This document shows positions 9,774 to 16,828 of a stretch of 64,000 bases of DNA, in pieces. How positions within the stretch are numbered: position 1 is the first letter of the stretch; each line of letters opens with the position of its first letter. The stretch comes from JANXSF01 sp043745195 (lineage in GTDB: Bacteria > Acidobacteriota > Terriglobia > Bryobacterales > Bryobacteraceae). The stretch spans positions 1-64,000 of the forward strand of contig JAYTTF010000045.1 of NCBI GenBank assembly GCA_043745195.1, read 5' to 3'. The position numbers were made by a program, and so were the translations under genes. A model generated the notes under the pieces. That model made no database searches, was not told the DNA's origin, and saw nothing but the letters and a program-made list of their open reading frames with translations.

Positions 9774-10622
9774 TCAGACAACTTTATTCTTAAGTACTCC
9801 AATGCCTTCAATGTCTACCTCAACCGTGTCGCCTCGATTCATTTTGCGCGTTGTCTGAGGGGTTCCTGTAAATATGAGATCGCCGGGAGTCAGCGTAACA
9901 TAGCGGCTGGCAAACTCCACCATCGTGGGACAATCAAACAACAAATCCGACGTGTTTTGTTTTTGGACTACTTCCCCGTTCAAGCGAGTTTGCAGAAGCA
10001 GGTTGCCATAATCCAGCCCCCGCACCACCCACGGCCCGACTGGCCCAAACGTATCGGCTCCTTTGGCGCGCCACCATTGCAGATCTTTATTCGCTCCGTT
10101 TTGCCAATCGCGCTCACTCACATCGTTGCCGCAGGTTAATCCGAAAATGGCTTCCTTAGCTTGTTCGCGAGTGCCATTGCTTAACTTCTTACCGATGACA
10201 ATCACCAGTTCGCCTTCGTAATGTGTGTTCTTAGAATCCTTGGGAATTACAATTTCTGCGCCAGGATGCTGAAGGCAAGTGATTGGCTTGAAGAAGAGTT
10301 CCGGATTTTCAGGAGGCTTGCGGGCTCCTAAGTGGCTCCTGTAGTTCAAGCCGACGGCTAAGATTTTGGGAGGGTCAACCGGTGCAAGCAGCGTGACTTT
10401 TGATAGCGGATGGGATGCGCCCTTGGGCTTATCGAATTTCAAATAGCTGCCGGGCAATTCATGGACGGTATCCCCATCCAAAACTCCATAGGCGATTTTC
10501 GATCCCATTTGGAAACGGACATATCGAGCGGCTGATGACTTGGTTTGCGCGCTTAAAGCGAATGAAGTGGCAGCAGTTGTGGCCGCTAGCAGGTTTCGTC
10601 GGGTTAACTTGGGTTCTTGCAC
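9774..10622 (-). CDS. Fumarylacetoacetate hydrolase-family protein with Tat signal
   Basis: 282 residues. The core carries the FAH-fold signature: LAVGLNYRSHLGA (about 90-102), NPELFFKP, the metal-binding region HYEGELVIVIGK, NDVSERDWQ, and TLTPGDLIFTGTP near the C-terminus. Family members hydrolyse or decarboxylate C-C bonds of beta-diketo acids in aromatic or sugar catabolism, using Mg2+. The N-terminus is unusual for the family, which is normally cytoplasmic. LTRRNLLAATTAATSFALSA has a twin-arginine pair, a hydrophobic core and an A-x-A-like end. The enzyme is thus predicted to be exported. The substrate is not deducible; there is no catabolic operon around it. Confidence 0.85.
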   Translation of the reverse strand: MQEPKLTRRNLLAATTAATSFALSAQTKSSAARYVRFQMGSKIAYGVLDGDTVHELPGSYLKFDKPKGASHPLSKVTLLAPVDPPKILAVGLNYRSHLGARKPPENPELFFKPITCLQHPGAEIVIPKDSKNTHYEGELVIVIGKKLSNGTREQAKEAIFGLTCGNDVSERDWQNGANKDLQWWRAKGADTFGPVGPWVVRGLDYGNLLLQTRLNGEVVQKQNTSDLLFDCPTMVEFASRYVTLTPGDLIFTGTPQTTRKMNRGDTVEVDIEGIGVLKNKVV

Positions 10623-10773
10623 ACTAGATACGATACACCATAAAGTGGGGCCTGATGGTAACCTTTCGGCCGCCCGTTACATCCCTTAAATCTGATATCG
10701 TTTCAAAGAGGTTTTCGCTCAACGGAGCCTCACAGACTCAAATCCTTATTTAAGGAGAGTTCCCAGGAGAGCT

Positions 10774-11184
10774 ATGAATCGTTTTGTGATTATTTTATCG
10801 GTAGCGGTATTTGCCGTCACCACCACATTGGCCGCCGAACGGCCGTTTCCAGAAATCATGAAAGCTGCCGTTGCCGCCAACAATGGTGTAAGAAAGGCGA
10901 TGACCGATAAGGACAACGCAAAGATTACTGTTGAAGCAACGAAGTTGAAAGCCGACTTCAAGGCAATGGAAAAGTATTGGAAGACACACGGCAAGGCGGA
11001 TGCTGCAACTTGGTCAAAAACGGCATCCACTGAAGCCGGCAACATTGTGAAGGCCCTTAAGAAGTCCGATTCTGCAAAAGCTGACGCCTCCTTTAAGGCT
11101 GTCGGCGGCACCTGCCGTACCTGTCACGAAGCCTATCGTGAAAAGGGTCCGGACGGAAAGTTCCTCAACAAGATTAAAGGCTAA
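10774..11184 (+). CDS. Small secreted c-type cytochrome (cytochrome c'-like)
   Basis: 136 residues. A signal peptide (MNRFVIILSVAVFAVTTTLA) precedes a Lys/Ala-rich helical domain, and one haem-binding motif CRTCH lies at residues 114-118, close to the C-terminus. A single C-terminal CxxCH in a four-helix protein of about 130 residues is the arrangement of the cytochrome c' family. The axial ligand opposite the His is not evident. AAGGAG and a second AGGAG lie in the 25 bases before the ATG. It probably acts in the periplasm in electron transfer or gas/redox sensing. The next genes are feoAB, but they have their own promoter, so no functional link is proven. Confidence 0.8.
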   Translation: MNRFVIILSVAVFAVTTTLAAERPFPEIMKAAVAANNGVRKAMTDKDNAKITVEATKLKADFKAMEKYWKTHGKADAATWSKTASTEAGNIVKALKKSDSAKADASFKAVGGTCRTCHEAYREKGPDGKFLNKIKG

Positions 11185-11229
11185 TTTTCCCCTTTCAGAT
11201 TCGCTGCCGCACCAGTCCAGCCATTCACC

Positions 11230-11258
11230 TTGACAGGCCCGGTGCGGCGGCTTATCCT
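11230..11258 (+). promoter_or_regulatory. Strong sigma-70-type promoter for feoAB
   Basis: TTGACA (11230-11235) is separated by exactly 17 bases from TATCCT (11253-11258). Transcription would start near 11265, only 2-4 bases before the feoA ATG at 11268, so the message may be leaderless. The spacer overlaps a GC-rich inverted repeat (GCCGCACC near 11205 with GGTGCGGC near 11241) that could act as a terminator for the cytochrome gene. Confidence 0.6.
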
Positions 11259-11267
11259 GAACTTGTA

Positions 11268-11558
11268 ATGCAACTGAGTGTCAACAAGCACCATCGCTAT
11301 TCGTTGGTTGATCTGAAGGAAGGCCAAACTGGTGTTATTGAAAGGTTGAATCTTCCAGCGGATTTGTCGTGCCGGTTGATGGAACTTGGATTTCTTCCGG
11401 GAATGGAAGTTACCGCTGCAAAAGCTGCGCCAGGCGGTGATCCCCGGGTTTTCAGGGTGGATGGAGCTGAAATAGCGTTACGGCTGGAAACTGCAGGACA
11501 GTTGATTTTGGTTGAAGGTACTCCGCAGGCTGCAGCCGCACTGGCCTGCCGCGACTAG
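11268..11558 (+). CDS. feoA: FeoA-domain protein (ferrous iron transport accessory)
   Basis: 96 residues with the SH3-like FeoA domain: YSLVDLKEGQTGVIERLNLP, then LSCRLMELGFLPGMEVTAAK and a C-terminal strand EIALRLETAGQLILVE. FeoA binds the cytoplasmic part of FeoB and supports Fe2+ uptake. It sits 17 bases upstream of feoB in the same direction, a normal feoAB operon. No Shine-Dalgarno is visible before the ATG, which fits the very short leader predicted from the promoter at 11230-11258. The length is slightly above the usual 75-85 residues, with a short N-terminal extension. Confidence 0.9.
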   Translation: MQLSVNKHHRYSLVDLKEGQTGVIERLNLPADLSCRLMELGFLPGMEVTAAKAAPGGDPRVFRVDGAEIALRLETAGQLILVEGTPQAAAALACRD

Positions 11559-11575
11559 CAGTACAGCCAAGCGCT

Positions 11576-13486
11576 ATGAGCGATTGCCATTCCAATTCGC
11601 CAGCCGTCAGCACTGCCCCTACTCGCAAGTCAGATGCAGTTGGGCACCACACCGTTGCCTTGGTGGGTCCTCCAAATTCCGGCAAAACTACTCTTTTTAA
11701 TCTGCTCACAGGGCTCCGCCAAAAGGTGGCCAATTTCCCGGGCGTTACGGTGGAACATCACATTGGACGGGCCATCGTGGATTCCGATAAAGAGATTCGC
11801 ATTGTGGATCTGCCTGGAGTTTATAGTCTGGCACCCCGTTCGGAAGATGAACTGGTTACCCATGACATTCTTCACGGAATGAATCCAAGCGTTGGAAAGC
11901 CTGATGCGGTCCTGTTAATTCTTGATTCAACCAATTTGAACCGGCACTTAGTATTGGGTTCGCCGATCCTTAGCCTGGGACTGCCGACGCTTGTAGTCCT
12001 GAACATGGCTGATGATTTGATTCGCCGAGGTGGTGAGCTTGAGACGGCGATGCTGGCCAGTCAACTAAATTGCCCAGTGGCGTTGGTCAGCGCGGCCACC
12101 GGACTGGGTATTGAAAAAGTGAACCAGTTCCTATCTGGGGCAACGGCGCGGCCAGCCAGCTTTGCACCACGGATAGAACTGCCTATTCTGCAGGACGTTC
12201 CGGGACGTCGTCAATGGGCTGGGCGCATGAGTTCGCTTTCCGGATACCGCGCGCCTGCCCCTCCGCTGTGGACGCGCCGCATTGACTCGGTCGCCTTGCA
12301 TCCCATCGCGGGGCCCATCCTATTTGCCTTTGTCGTGCTGGCGGTTTTTCAATCACTGTTCTTCGTTGCACCTCCTATCATGGATGCGTTCAGCGAGTTC
12401 ATCAGTGCCTCTGGCAAGTGGATGGGTAACTTGATGCCTGCCGGCTTTGTCCGGTCATTGTTGATCGATGGAATTTGGACCGGTGTTGGCAGCGTGCTGG
12501 TGTTTCTGCCTCAGATTCTGTTCTTATTCTTATTTATTGGCATTCTTGAAGATTCTGGATATCTGGCGCGTGCCGCATTGATTGCTGATAGAACCATGCG
12601 CTACTTTGGACTGCAGGGCAAATCGTTCATCCCACTGCTAAGCGCGTATGCCTGCGCTGTACCTGCCATTATGGCGGCTCGCACTATTGAAAATAAGCGG
12701 GACCGTTTGGCGACCATTTTGATTGCTCCTTTCATGACCTGTTCGGCGCGATTGCCGGTATATATTCTGATTATTTCCGCATTCATTCCTGACCGGCCCG
12801 TTCTTGGGAACTTTTTGGGGCTGAGAGCCCTCACCATGCTGGGATTGTACTTCTTAGGGTTTGCAGCCGCAATGCTGACAGCACGAGTCTTGAAATCGTC
12901 CATTCTGAAAAGCGAGCGAACTCCCTTCATTTTGGAAATGCCACCCTATCGAATGCCCTCCTGGAGATCATTGGGTATGCGCTTATTGGACCGGTCTTGG
13001 GTTTTTGTTCATCGCGCCGGGACTGTGATTCTTTTGGTGGTTGTGGGCATCTGGTTTCTTTCAAACCTTCCGTTGGATAACGGGAACCCGCCCAAGATTG
13101 AAAACAGTGTTGTGGGCCAAATCGGCCGGTTTATTGAGCCGGTGATCAAGCCGCTTGGGTTTAACTGGAAGATAGGCATTGGACTCCTTACTTCGCTTTT
13201 CGCCAGGGAAGTAATCGTTGGTACCCTTGGAACTATTTACGGTATTGAAAACGCCAAGGAAACGGATCCAAGCTTGCAGGCGGCTTTGCAAAAGGATCTG
13301 GACTTAGGAGGAGCGCTGGCACTTGTAGTATTCTTCGCGTTCGCATTGCAATGTTTTTCTACCATTGCCGTGGTTCGGCGTGAAACAGGGGGCTGGAAAT
13401 GGCCCATAGTGCAGTTCAGCTACATGTTAGTTGTCGCATTTGTTAGTTCTTTTCTGGTAAATCAAATAACCCATTGGCTTTCGTAA
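11576..13486 (+). CDS. feoB: Ferrous iron transporter FeoB
   Basis: 636 residues. The N-terminal G domain has G1 GPPNSGKTT (31-39), G2 Thr58, G3 DLPG (78-81), G4 NMAD (143-146) and a G5-like SAATGLG. The membrane part carries the two Gate motifs around SAYACAVPAIMAARTIENKRDR and CSARLPVYILII, and about eight helices. FeoB imports Fe2+ across the inner membrane with GTP hydrolysis. It is shorter than the common 700-780 residues: the segment between G domain and membrane part is compact. The N-terminus has an extra 25 polar residues before the G domain. It forms an operon with feoA; no feoC was found. Confidence 0.93.
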   Translation: MSDCHSNSPAVSTAPTRKSDAVGHHTVALVGPPNSGKTTLFNLLTGLRQKVANFPGVTVEHHIGRAIVDSDKEIRIVDLPGVYSLAPRSEDELVTHDILHGMNPSVGKPDAVLLILDSTNLNRHLVLGSPILSLGLPTLVVLNMADDLIRRGGELETAMLASQLNCPVALVSAATGLGIEKVNQFLSGATARPASFAPRIELPILQDVPGRRQWAGRMSSLSGYRAPAPPLWTRRIDSVALHPIAGPILFAFVVLAVFQSLFFVAPPIMDAFSEFISASGKWMGNLMPAGFVRSLLIDGIWTGVGSVLVFLPQILFLFLFIGILEDSGYLARAALIADRTMRYFGLQGKSFIPLLSAYACAVPAIMAARTIENKRDRLATILIAPFMTCSARLPVYILIISAFIPDRPVLGNFLGLRALTMLGLYFLGFAAAMLTARVLKSSILKSERTPFILEMPPYRMPSWRSLGMRLLDRSWVFVHRAGTVILLVVVGIWFLSNLPLDNGNPPKIENSVVGQIGRFIEPVIKPLGFNWKIGIGLLTSLFAREVIVGTLGTIYGIENAKETDPSLQAALQKDLDLGGALALVVFFAFALQCFSTIAVVRRETGGWKWPIVQFSYMLVVAFVSSFLVNQITHWLS

Positions 13487-13571
13487 ACCCCCTAACGAAA
13501 ACACTAAAACACCTGGCATCCTAAAGTTGATTTCGATTGCCCATTGTTGTGCCATGACTTTTCCTGCCACA

Positions 13572-13656
13572 TTTAACTCGCCGAACCGCCGGATGCCGAC
13601 CCGCATGTCCGGTGATGTGGGAGGGGCGGAGTTGTGAGACGCCCCCCTTATCTCGA
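13572..13656 (+). ncRNA. Probable group II intron 3' remnant (domain V-VI-like)
   Basis: The segment from GAACCGCCGGATGC (13583-13596) through GCATGTCCGGTG (13603-13614) folds like group II intron domain V: two GC-rich stems, a 2-base bulge (GT) on the 3' side and a small loop. It is followed by a second hairpin (about 13620-13648, GGGGCG pairing with CGCCCC) ending in CTTATC, as domain VI and the intron 3' end do. No reverse-transcriptase frame or 5' intron domains are present between feoB and this point, so only a truncated remnant is left. Boundaries are approximate. One change in the domain V loop stem suggests decay. Confidence 0.6.
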
Positions 13657-13962
13657 TGAGCGAATTACTTCTGCGGCGGCAACTTTACGCGGATCTTCTT
13701 CGGTTCGGAAGCGAACCCTGGCGCCAACTTTGATGCCAAGTTCCTGGAACGTTTCTCCCCGATAGCCTTCAATTTTTCCCAGATCAATACCATAAGTGCG
13801 ATTGTCGTTTTCTTCAACGACATAAAAGATCCCAGGAATCATTCCGATCCTTGATATCGTTCCTTCAAGATTGAGGCTGTTGGCCAAGTGAATAAGATCT
13901 CCCTGAAATTTGTTGAGGTCAATCTCATTATGTGGGGGAAGGGCAAGTGGGACCATTAGCAT
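13648..13962 (-). CDS. Small beta-rich protein, paralogue of the 14130-14369 protein
   Basis: 104 residues, no signal peptide. The core (about 33-95) reads GTISRIGMIPGIFYVVEEND, then YGIDLGKIEGYRGETFQELG and VGARVRFRTEEDPRK. The pattern is alternating strands with a conserved G-(Y/F)-(R/K)-GETF-x-E-x-G motif, shared with the small protein encoded just across the gap on the other strand. This looks like an S1/cold-shock-sized barrel, but no known RNA-binding motif can be claimed. Its last codons (AGA TAA) lie inside the group II intron-like element, so the original C-terminus may have been changed. Function is unknown. Confidence 0.6.
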   Translation of the reverse strand: MLMVPLALPPHNEIDLNKFQGDLIHLANSLNLEGTISRIGMIPGIFYVVEENDNRTYGIDLGKIEGYRGETFQELGIKVGARVRFRTEEDPRKVAAAEVIRSSR

Positions 13963-14129
13963 AGCGATTATATTATCGGCGGAAAGTACTGGAAGTTTAG
14001 GGAGGGGAACAGCTTAGGCTTTTTTGTGATAAATTAGTACCGTCGGTGATCGGCAAATTCGCCTTCCTTCGTTTATGATGGAACTGAACGAAATTGATCG
14101 TGCGAGCTACCTATTCGGGAAACCCAACT

Positions 14130-14369
14130 ATGCATCATGAAGGCCAAGTCGTCAGAATAGTACCCACAATGGGATTGGCCTACCTTGAAGAACTTTCTTC
14201 TGGTAGAGTTATCGGCTTTTTCCTCAATCAACTGAAGGGTTTCAAGGGTGAAACTTTTAAGGAATCGGGTGTAGTGCCTGGGGCTTTTTTTGCGTTCGAG
14301 GCAACCTCCGATGGTCGCGTCATTTCGGTTTCCAAGAAACCAGCGGCGAAAGCTGCAAGTGCCCACTAA
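14130..14369 (+). CDS. Small beta-rich protein with GETF motif
   Basis: 79 residues from ATG 14130 (an in-frame TTG at 14094 would add 12). It reads EGQVVRIVPTMGLAYLEE, GRVIGFFLNQLKGFKGETF, then ESGVVPGAFFAFEATSDGR and a Lys/Ala tail. It matches the divergent 104-residue protein in strand order and in the GFKGETFKE-type motif, so the two are homologous. Size and strand pattern suggest a single small beta barrel of the kind used for nucleic-acid binding; this is inference only. It precedes the NlpC/P60-like gene by 8 bases and may be cotranscribed with it. Confidence 0.6.
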   Translation: MHHEGQVVRIVPTMGLAYLEELSSGRVIGFFLNQLKGFKGETFKESGVVPGAFFAFEATSDGRVISVSKKPAAKAASAH

Positions 14370-14377
14370 TCTTTGAC

Positions 14378-15034
14378 ATGAGCCAGAAATTCTTGGATCC
14401 GCGCGACATTCCTCGCGGATGCCAAAATTGTCTGCACGTCCCGGCAACTCTGCCGCCTGCGGTTCGGGAACTTGGCCATCTTCCTGACCTTACCCAACTC
14501 CTTCCGGGCGATTTGATTCTGATTTCTCCCTTAAAGCCAACTTTCCTGCAAAAACAGATCCAAAAAGCCCAGAAACTGGGCGGATATCACCCGGACAATG
14601 CCCGGTGGACCCATGCCGCTGTTTACCTGGGGTCGCAATTCGACATATGCGAGGCGACTATCAAGGGTGTACGGCGAAATTCGTTGCTGGACTCTTTGCC
14701 AACTCATCTGGTCCGAGCCCGTCGCGATCCCACCCTGAACGCCGACTCAAGGTGGAAAATCGCCCTTTCCGCAGCAATACAACTGGGGACCAGCTACGGG
14801 ATTAGAAGCATGTTGACCATATATTCGCGGGCAATTAAGGGTCTACACCTGCCTCAAAAAACTACAACCAAGTCGCGCTCAAAGCTGATTTGTTCGGAAC
14901 TATACGCTGATTCGTTCTTTTCGGCCACCGGGAATACATTGCAATGGAACCATCCCGGCAAGGAAGTAAGCCCGGCTTTTTTGAGCCATGTGGAGGAGTT
15001 GGCTGATGTTACGGTGGACTGGTTAAAAATCTAG
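14378..15034 (+). CDS. Permuted NlpC/P60 (YiiX-like) cysteine hydrolase
   Basis: 218 residues, no signal peptide. The permuted papain-fold pattern is clear: LLPGDLILIS (41-50), WTHAAVYLG with His79, Glu92 in the ICEATIKGV strand, and ICSELYADSF with the candidate nucleophile Cys172. In the permuted branch the His precedes the Cys, as here. Such proteins are amidases, acyltransferases or peptidases acting on peptidoglycan peptides or lipids. CQNCLH near residue 15 adds two cysteines of unknown role. It lies 8 bases after the small GETF-motif gene. Substrate and localisation are not clear. Confidence 0.75.
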   Translation: MSQKFLDPRDIPRGCQNCLHVPATLPPAVRELGHLPDLTQLLPGDLILISPLKPTFLQKQIQKAQKLGGYHPDNARWTHAAVYLGSQFDICEATIKGVRRNSLLDSLPTHLVRARRDPTLNADSRWKIALSAAIQLGTSYGIRSMLTIYSRAIKGLHLPQKTTTKSRSKLICSELYADSFFSATGNTLQWNHPGKEVSPAFLSHVEELADVTVDWLKI

Positions 15035-15061
15035 CGTATTCAGTTTGGATTTAATCCTGAA

Positions 15062-15569
15062 TCATCCGCATTGCGTGTGATGTTCTTTCGGGTGCAACAA
15101 ACGCAGGGTGGACCCTACCTCAACCGCCCGATCCAACTCAACCAGTAGACCGTATTGTGTAAGCTCACTATTTGAAAAAGCATCAGGGAACCCGCCGCAA
15201 TTGGTCAACGCACTTACTCGCCCTTGAACATCCAACAAATCGGTAACCAAGAAATTCAAAAGGTGCGACCTCAGGGGCAACTGGCTTTTCATATGGATTG
15301 CGAAAAACACACAAAACGTTCTTGTTTTCGATATGGGCGACTTGCTTCATCAAGTAAGCAAAGTCCGTGAAGAAGTCCGTCAGGAAATCTTCGTTTACAA
15401 CGTACCGCCAGTGCTCAGCTTTTGTTTCGGTAAGTAATTTTGGACAGAGTAAGGAATCCAGCGAAACCACTTCCCGAAGTTGGGTAAGGCCAGATAAGTG
15501 AATGTATTTGCTCCACGCGTCGCCATCTTCCAACGTGAACCGCCGCGTCGCCAGGAACCAAGGGATCAT
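15062..15569 (-). pseudogene. Frameshifted hypothetical gene
   Basis: A frame starting with ATG at 15569 encodes about 108 residues (MIPWFLATRRFTLEDGDAW ... APFEFLGY). It then loses sense, while the next frame continues with DLLDVQGRVSALTNCGGFPD and runs to 15062. Joining the two across one extra base near 15241-15243 gives a smooth single protein, FLGY-DLLDVQGRVSALTNC, of about 168 residues. It has an LGYDLVD-SALTNCGGF-type block that I recall from uncharacterised proteins often found near defence or immunity genes, but I cannot name the family. It follows thiS by 9 bases, probably in one transcript. It could be a pseudogene, a programmed frameshift or a sequencing error. Confidence 0.55.
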
Positions 15570-15578
15570 GTAATAAGT

Positions 15579-15779
15579 TCATCCACCGCCAACGAAATGC
15601 ACGATTTCAATCACCACTCCAGGACGAATGGTTGTGCTATCCCACTGTGGTGGTCTAATAATTTGCCGATCCATTTCCACCGCCACTTTTTGCGGATCTA
15701 TGGTCAAAGAATGCAGCAAATCCAACACACTAGATGCTTCAGCAAGTGTATGTTTTTCGCCGTTGAGGATAATTTCCAT
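15579..15779 (-). CDS. thiS: Sulfur carrier protein ThiS
   Basis: 66 residues with the ubiquitin-like beta-grasp pattern: MEIILNGEKHTLAEASSVLDLL, VAVEMDRQIIRPPQWDSTTI, then RPGVVIEIVHFVGGG. The C-terminal Gly-Gly is the residue pair that is adenylated and converted to thiocarboxylate during thiazole synthesis for thiamine. Length matches the family (65-70). The usual partners thiG, thiF and thiC are not nearby. The only other thiamine gene here is thiE at 55451-56032, so the pathway is dispersed. It is divergent from the nuo operon. Confidence 0.88.
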   Translation of the reverse strand: MEIILNGEKHTLAEASSVLDLLHSLTIDPQKVAVEMDRQIIRPPQWDSTTIRPGVVIEIVHFVGGG

Positions 15780-15808
15780 GGGGAAGAATACTAGGACGTC
15801 CCACTTTT

Positions 15809-15857
15809 TTGTCCCGTTTCAGCTATTATTATAGTCTAGGTGCAGGCGCTAACCTGC
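15809..15857 (+). promoter_or_regulatory. Candidate nuo promoter and leader hairpin
   Basis: TTGTCC (15809-15814) and TATAGT (15830-15835) are 15 bases apart, a weak match to a sigma-70 promoter. The predicted leader holds a perfect hairpin, GCAGG-CGCTAA-CCTGC (about 15842-15857), 17 bases before the nuoA ATG at 15874. The hairpin could influence nuoA translation. Confidence 0.35.
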
Positions 15858-15873
15858 TTCCCAACTTTAGTTC

Positions 15874-16341
15874 ATGCCAACAACTTTACCGGAACAATAT
15901 TTCCCTGTCGTTTTGCAGGCCCTTCTTGCCCTTGCCATTGGGACTCTATTGATTGGTGCTTCTGCCCTTCTGGGTAAGCGCGTCAAGAACGCCGTCAAAA
16001 ATAGTGCTTATGAGTGCGGGATGACTCCCTATGGCACTGCCAAGGAACGCTTTAGCGTTAAGTTCTACCTTGTGGCCATGCTTTTCATCCTGTTCGATAT
16101 TGAAGCGATTTTCCTTTACCCCTGGGCCGTTGTCTTTCGCGATCTGAAAATGTTTGGCTTCATCGAAATGTTGATCTTCGTAGTTTTAATTCTGGTGGGC
16201 TTTTTCTACATCTATAAGAAAGGCGCCCTCGATTGGACCGCTGAAGAACTGAAGCCTGTTCAACACAAAATGCACTACGACCTGATGCCTGAAGATCCGA
16301 TTGCCGTGAAACCAGTGCCGGAGAAAATTAATGCTGCCTGA
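15874..16341 (+). CDS. nuoA: NADH-quinone oxidoreductase subunit A
   Basis: 155 residues, three membrane helices (about 10-33, 65-88, 97-118). The loop YECGMTPYGTAKERFSVKFY (about 46-65) with its conserved Cys is the NuoA signature that gates the quinone site. FDIEAIFLYPW in helix 2 holds the conserved acidic residues. The C-terminal tail is longer than usual (standard NuoA is about 120-150). It is the first gene of the nuo operon; its 3' end overlaps nuoC by 11 bases. In most bacteria nuoB would follow directly, but it does not here. Confidence 0.93.
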   Translation: MPTTLPEQYFPVVLQALLALAIGTLLIGASALLGKRVKNAVKNSAYECGMTPYGTAKERFSVKFYLVAMLFILFDIEAIFLYPWAVVFRDLKMFGFIEMLIFVVLILVGFFYIYKKGALDWTAEELKPVQHKMHYDLMPEDPIAVKPVPEKINAA

Positions 16342-16819
16342 GGCTATTAAGGACGAACCGCTAGCACAAGCAATTGCATTCTTCCGGGCCGATTCTGTTA
16401 CTGGCGGCCACAAACAGCATGGCGATTTAACCATCGAAGTAGCTCCGGCCAACATTGCCGCGATCCTTCTTTACTTGCGGGACAAGGAAAAATTTAACCG
16501 CCTAAGTACCATCACCGCCATTGATCGCTACCCAGCGGAACCGCGGTTTGAAGTTGTGTACCAGATCCAATCCATGGATCGGAACCTTCGGTTGCGGCTG
16601 AAGGTGAAATTGGACGGAACGAACCCAATTATTGATACAGCAACAGGAATTTGGAAAGGCGCCAATTGGTATGAGCGCGAAACTTTTGACCTGTTCGGGA
16701 TTGTTTTCCGGGACCACCCCAACCTTTCGCGGCTGCTAATGCCCGAAGGGTATCAGGGGCATCCGTTGCGCCGGGATTTCCCAACGCACGGAAATAAGTA
16801 CAGCTATCAGAACGAGTAA
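16331..16819 (+). CDS. nuoC: NADH-quinone oxidoreductase subunit C (30 kDa)
   Basis: 162 residues. The 30-kDa subunit signature is seen in the second half: ATGIWKGANWYERETFDLFGIVF, then RLLMPEGYQGHPLRRDFP. It is a peripheral-arm subunit that packs against NuoD and NuoB. It starts inside nuoA (11-base overlap), leaving no room for nuoB between them, and ends 9 bases before nuoD. Confidence 0.93.
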   Translation: MLPEAIKDEPLAQAIAFFRADSVTGGHKQHGDLTIEVAPANIAAILLYLRDKEKFNRLSTITAIDRYPAEPRFEVVYQIQSMDRNLRLRLKVKLDGTNPIIDTATGIWKGANWYERETFDLFGIVFRDHPNLSRLLMPEGYQGHPLRRDFPTHGNKYSYQNE

Positions 16820-16828
16820 GGAAATTCG

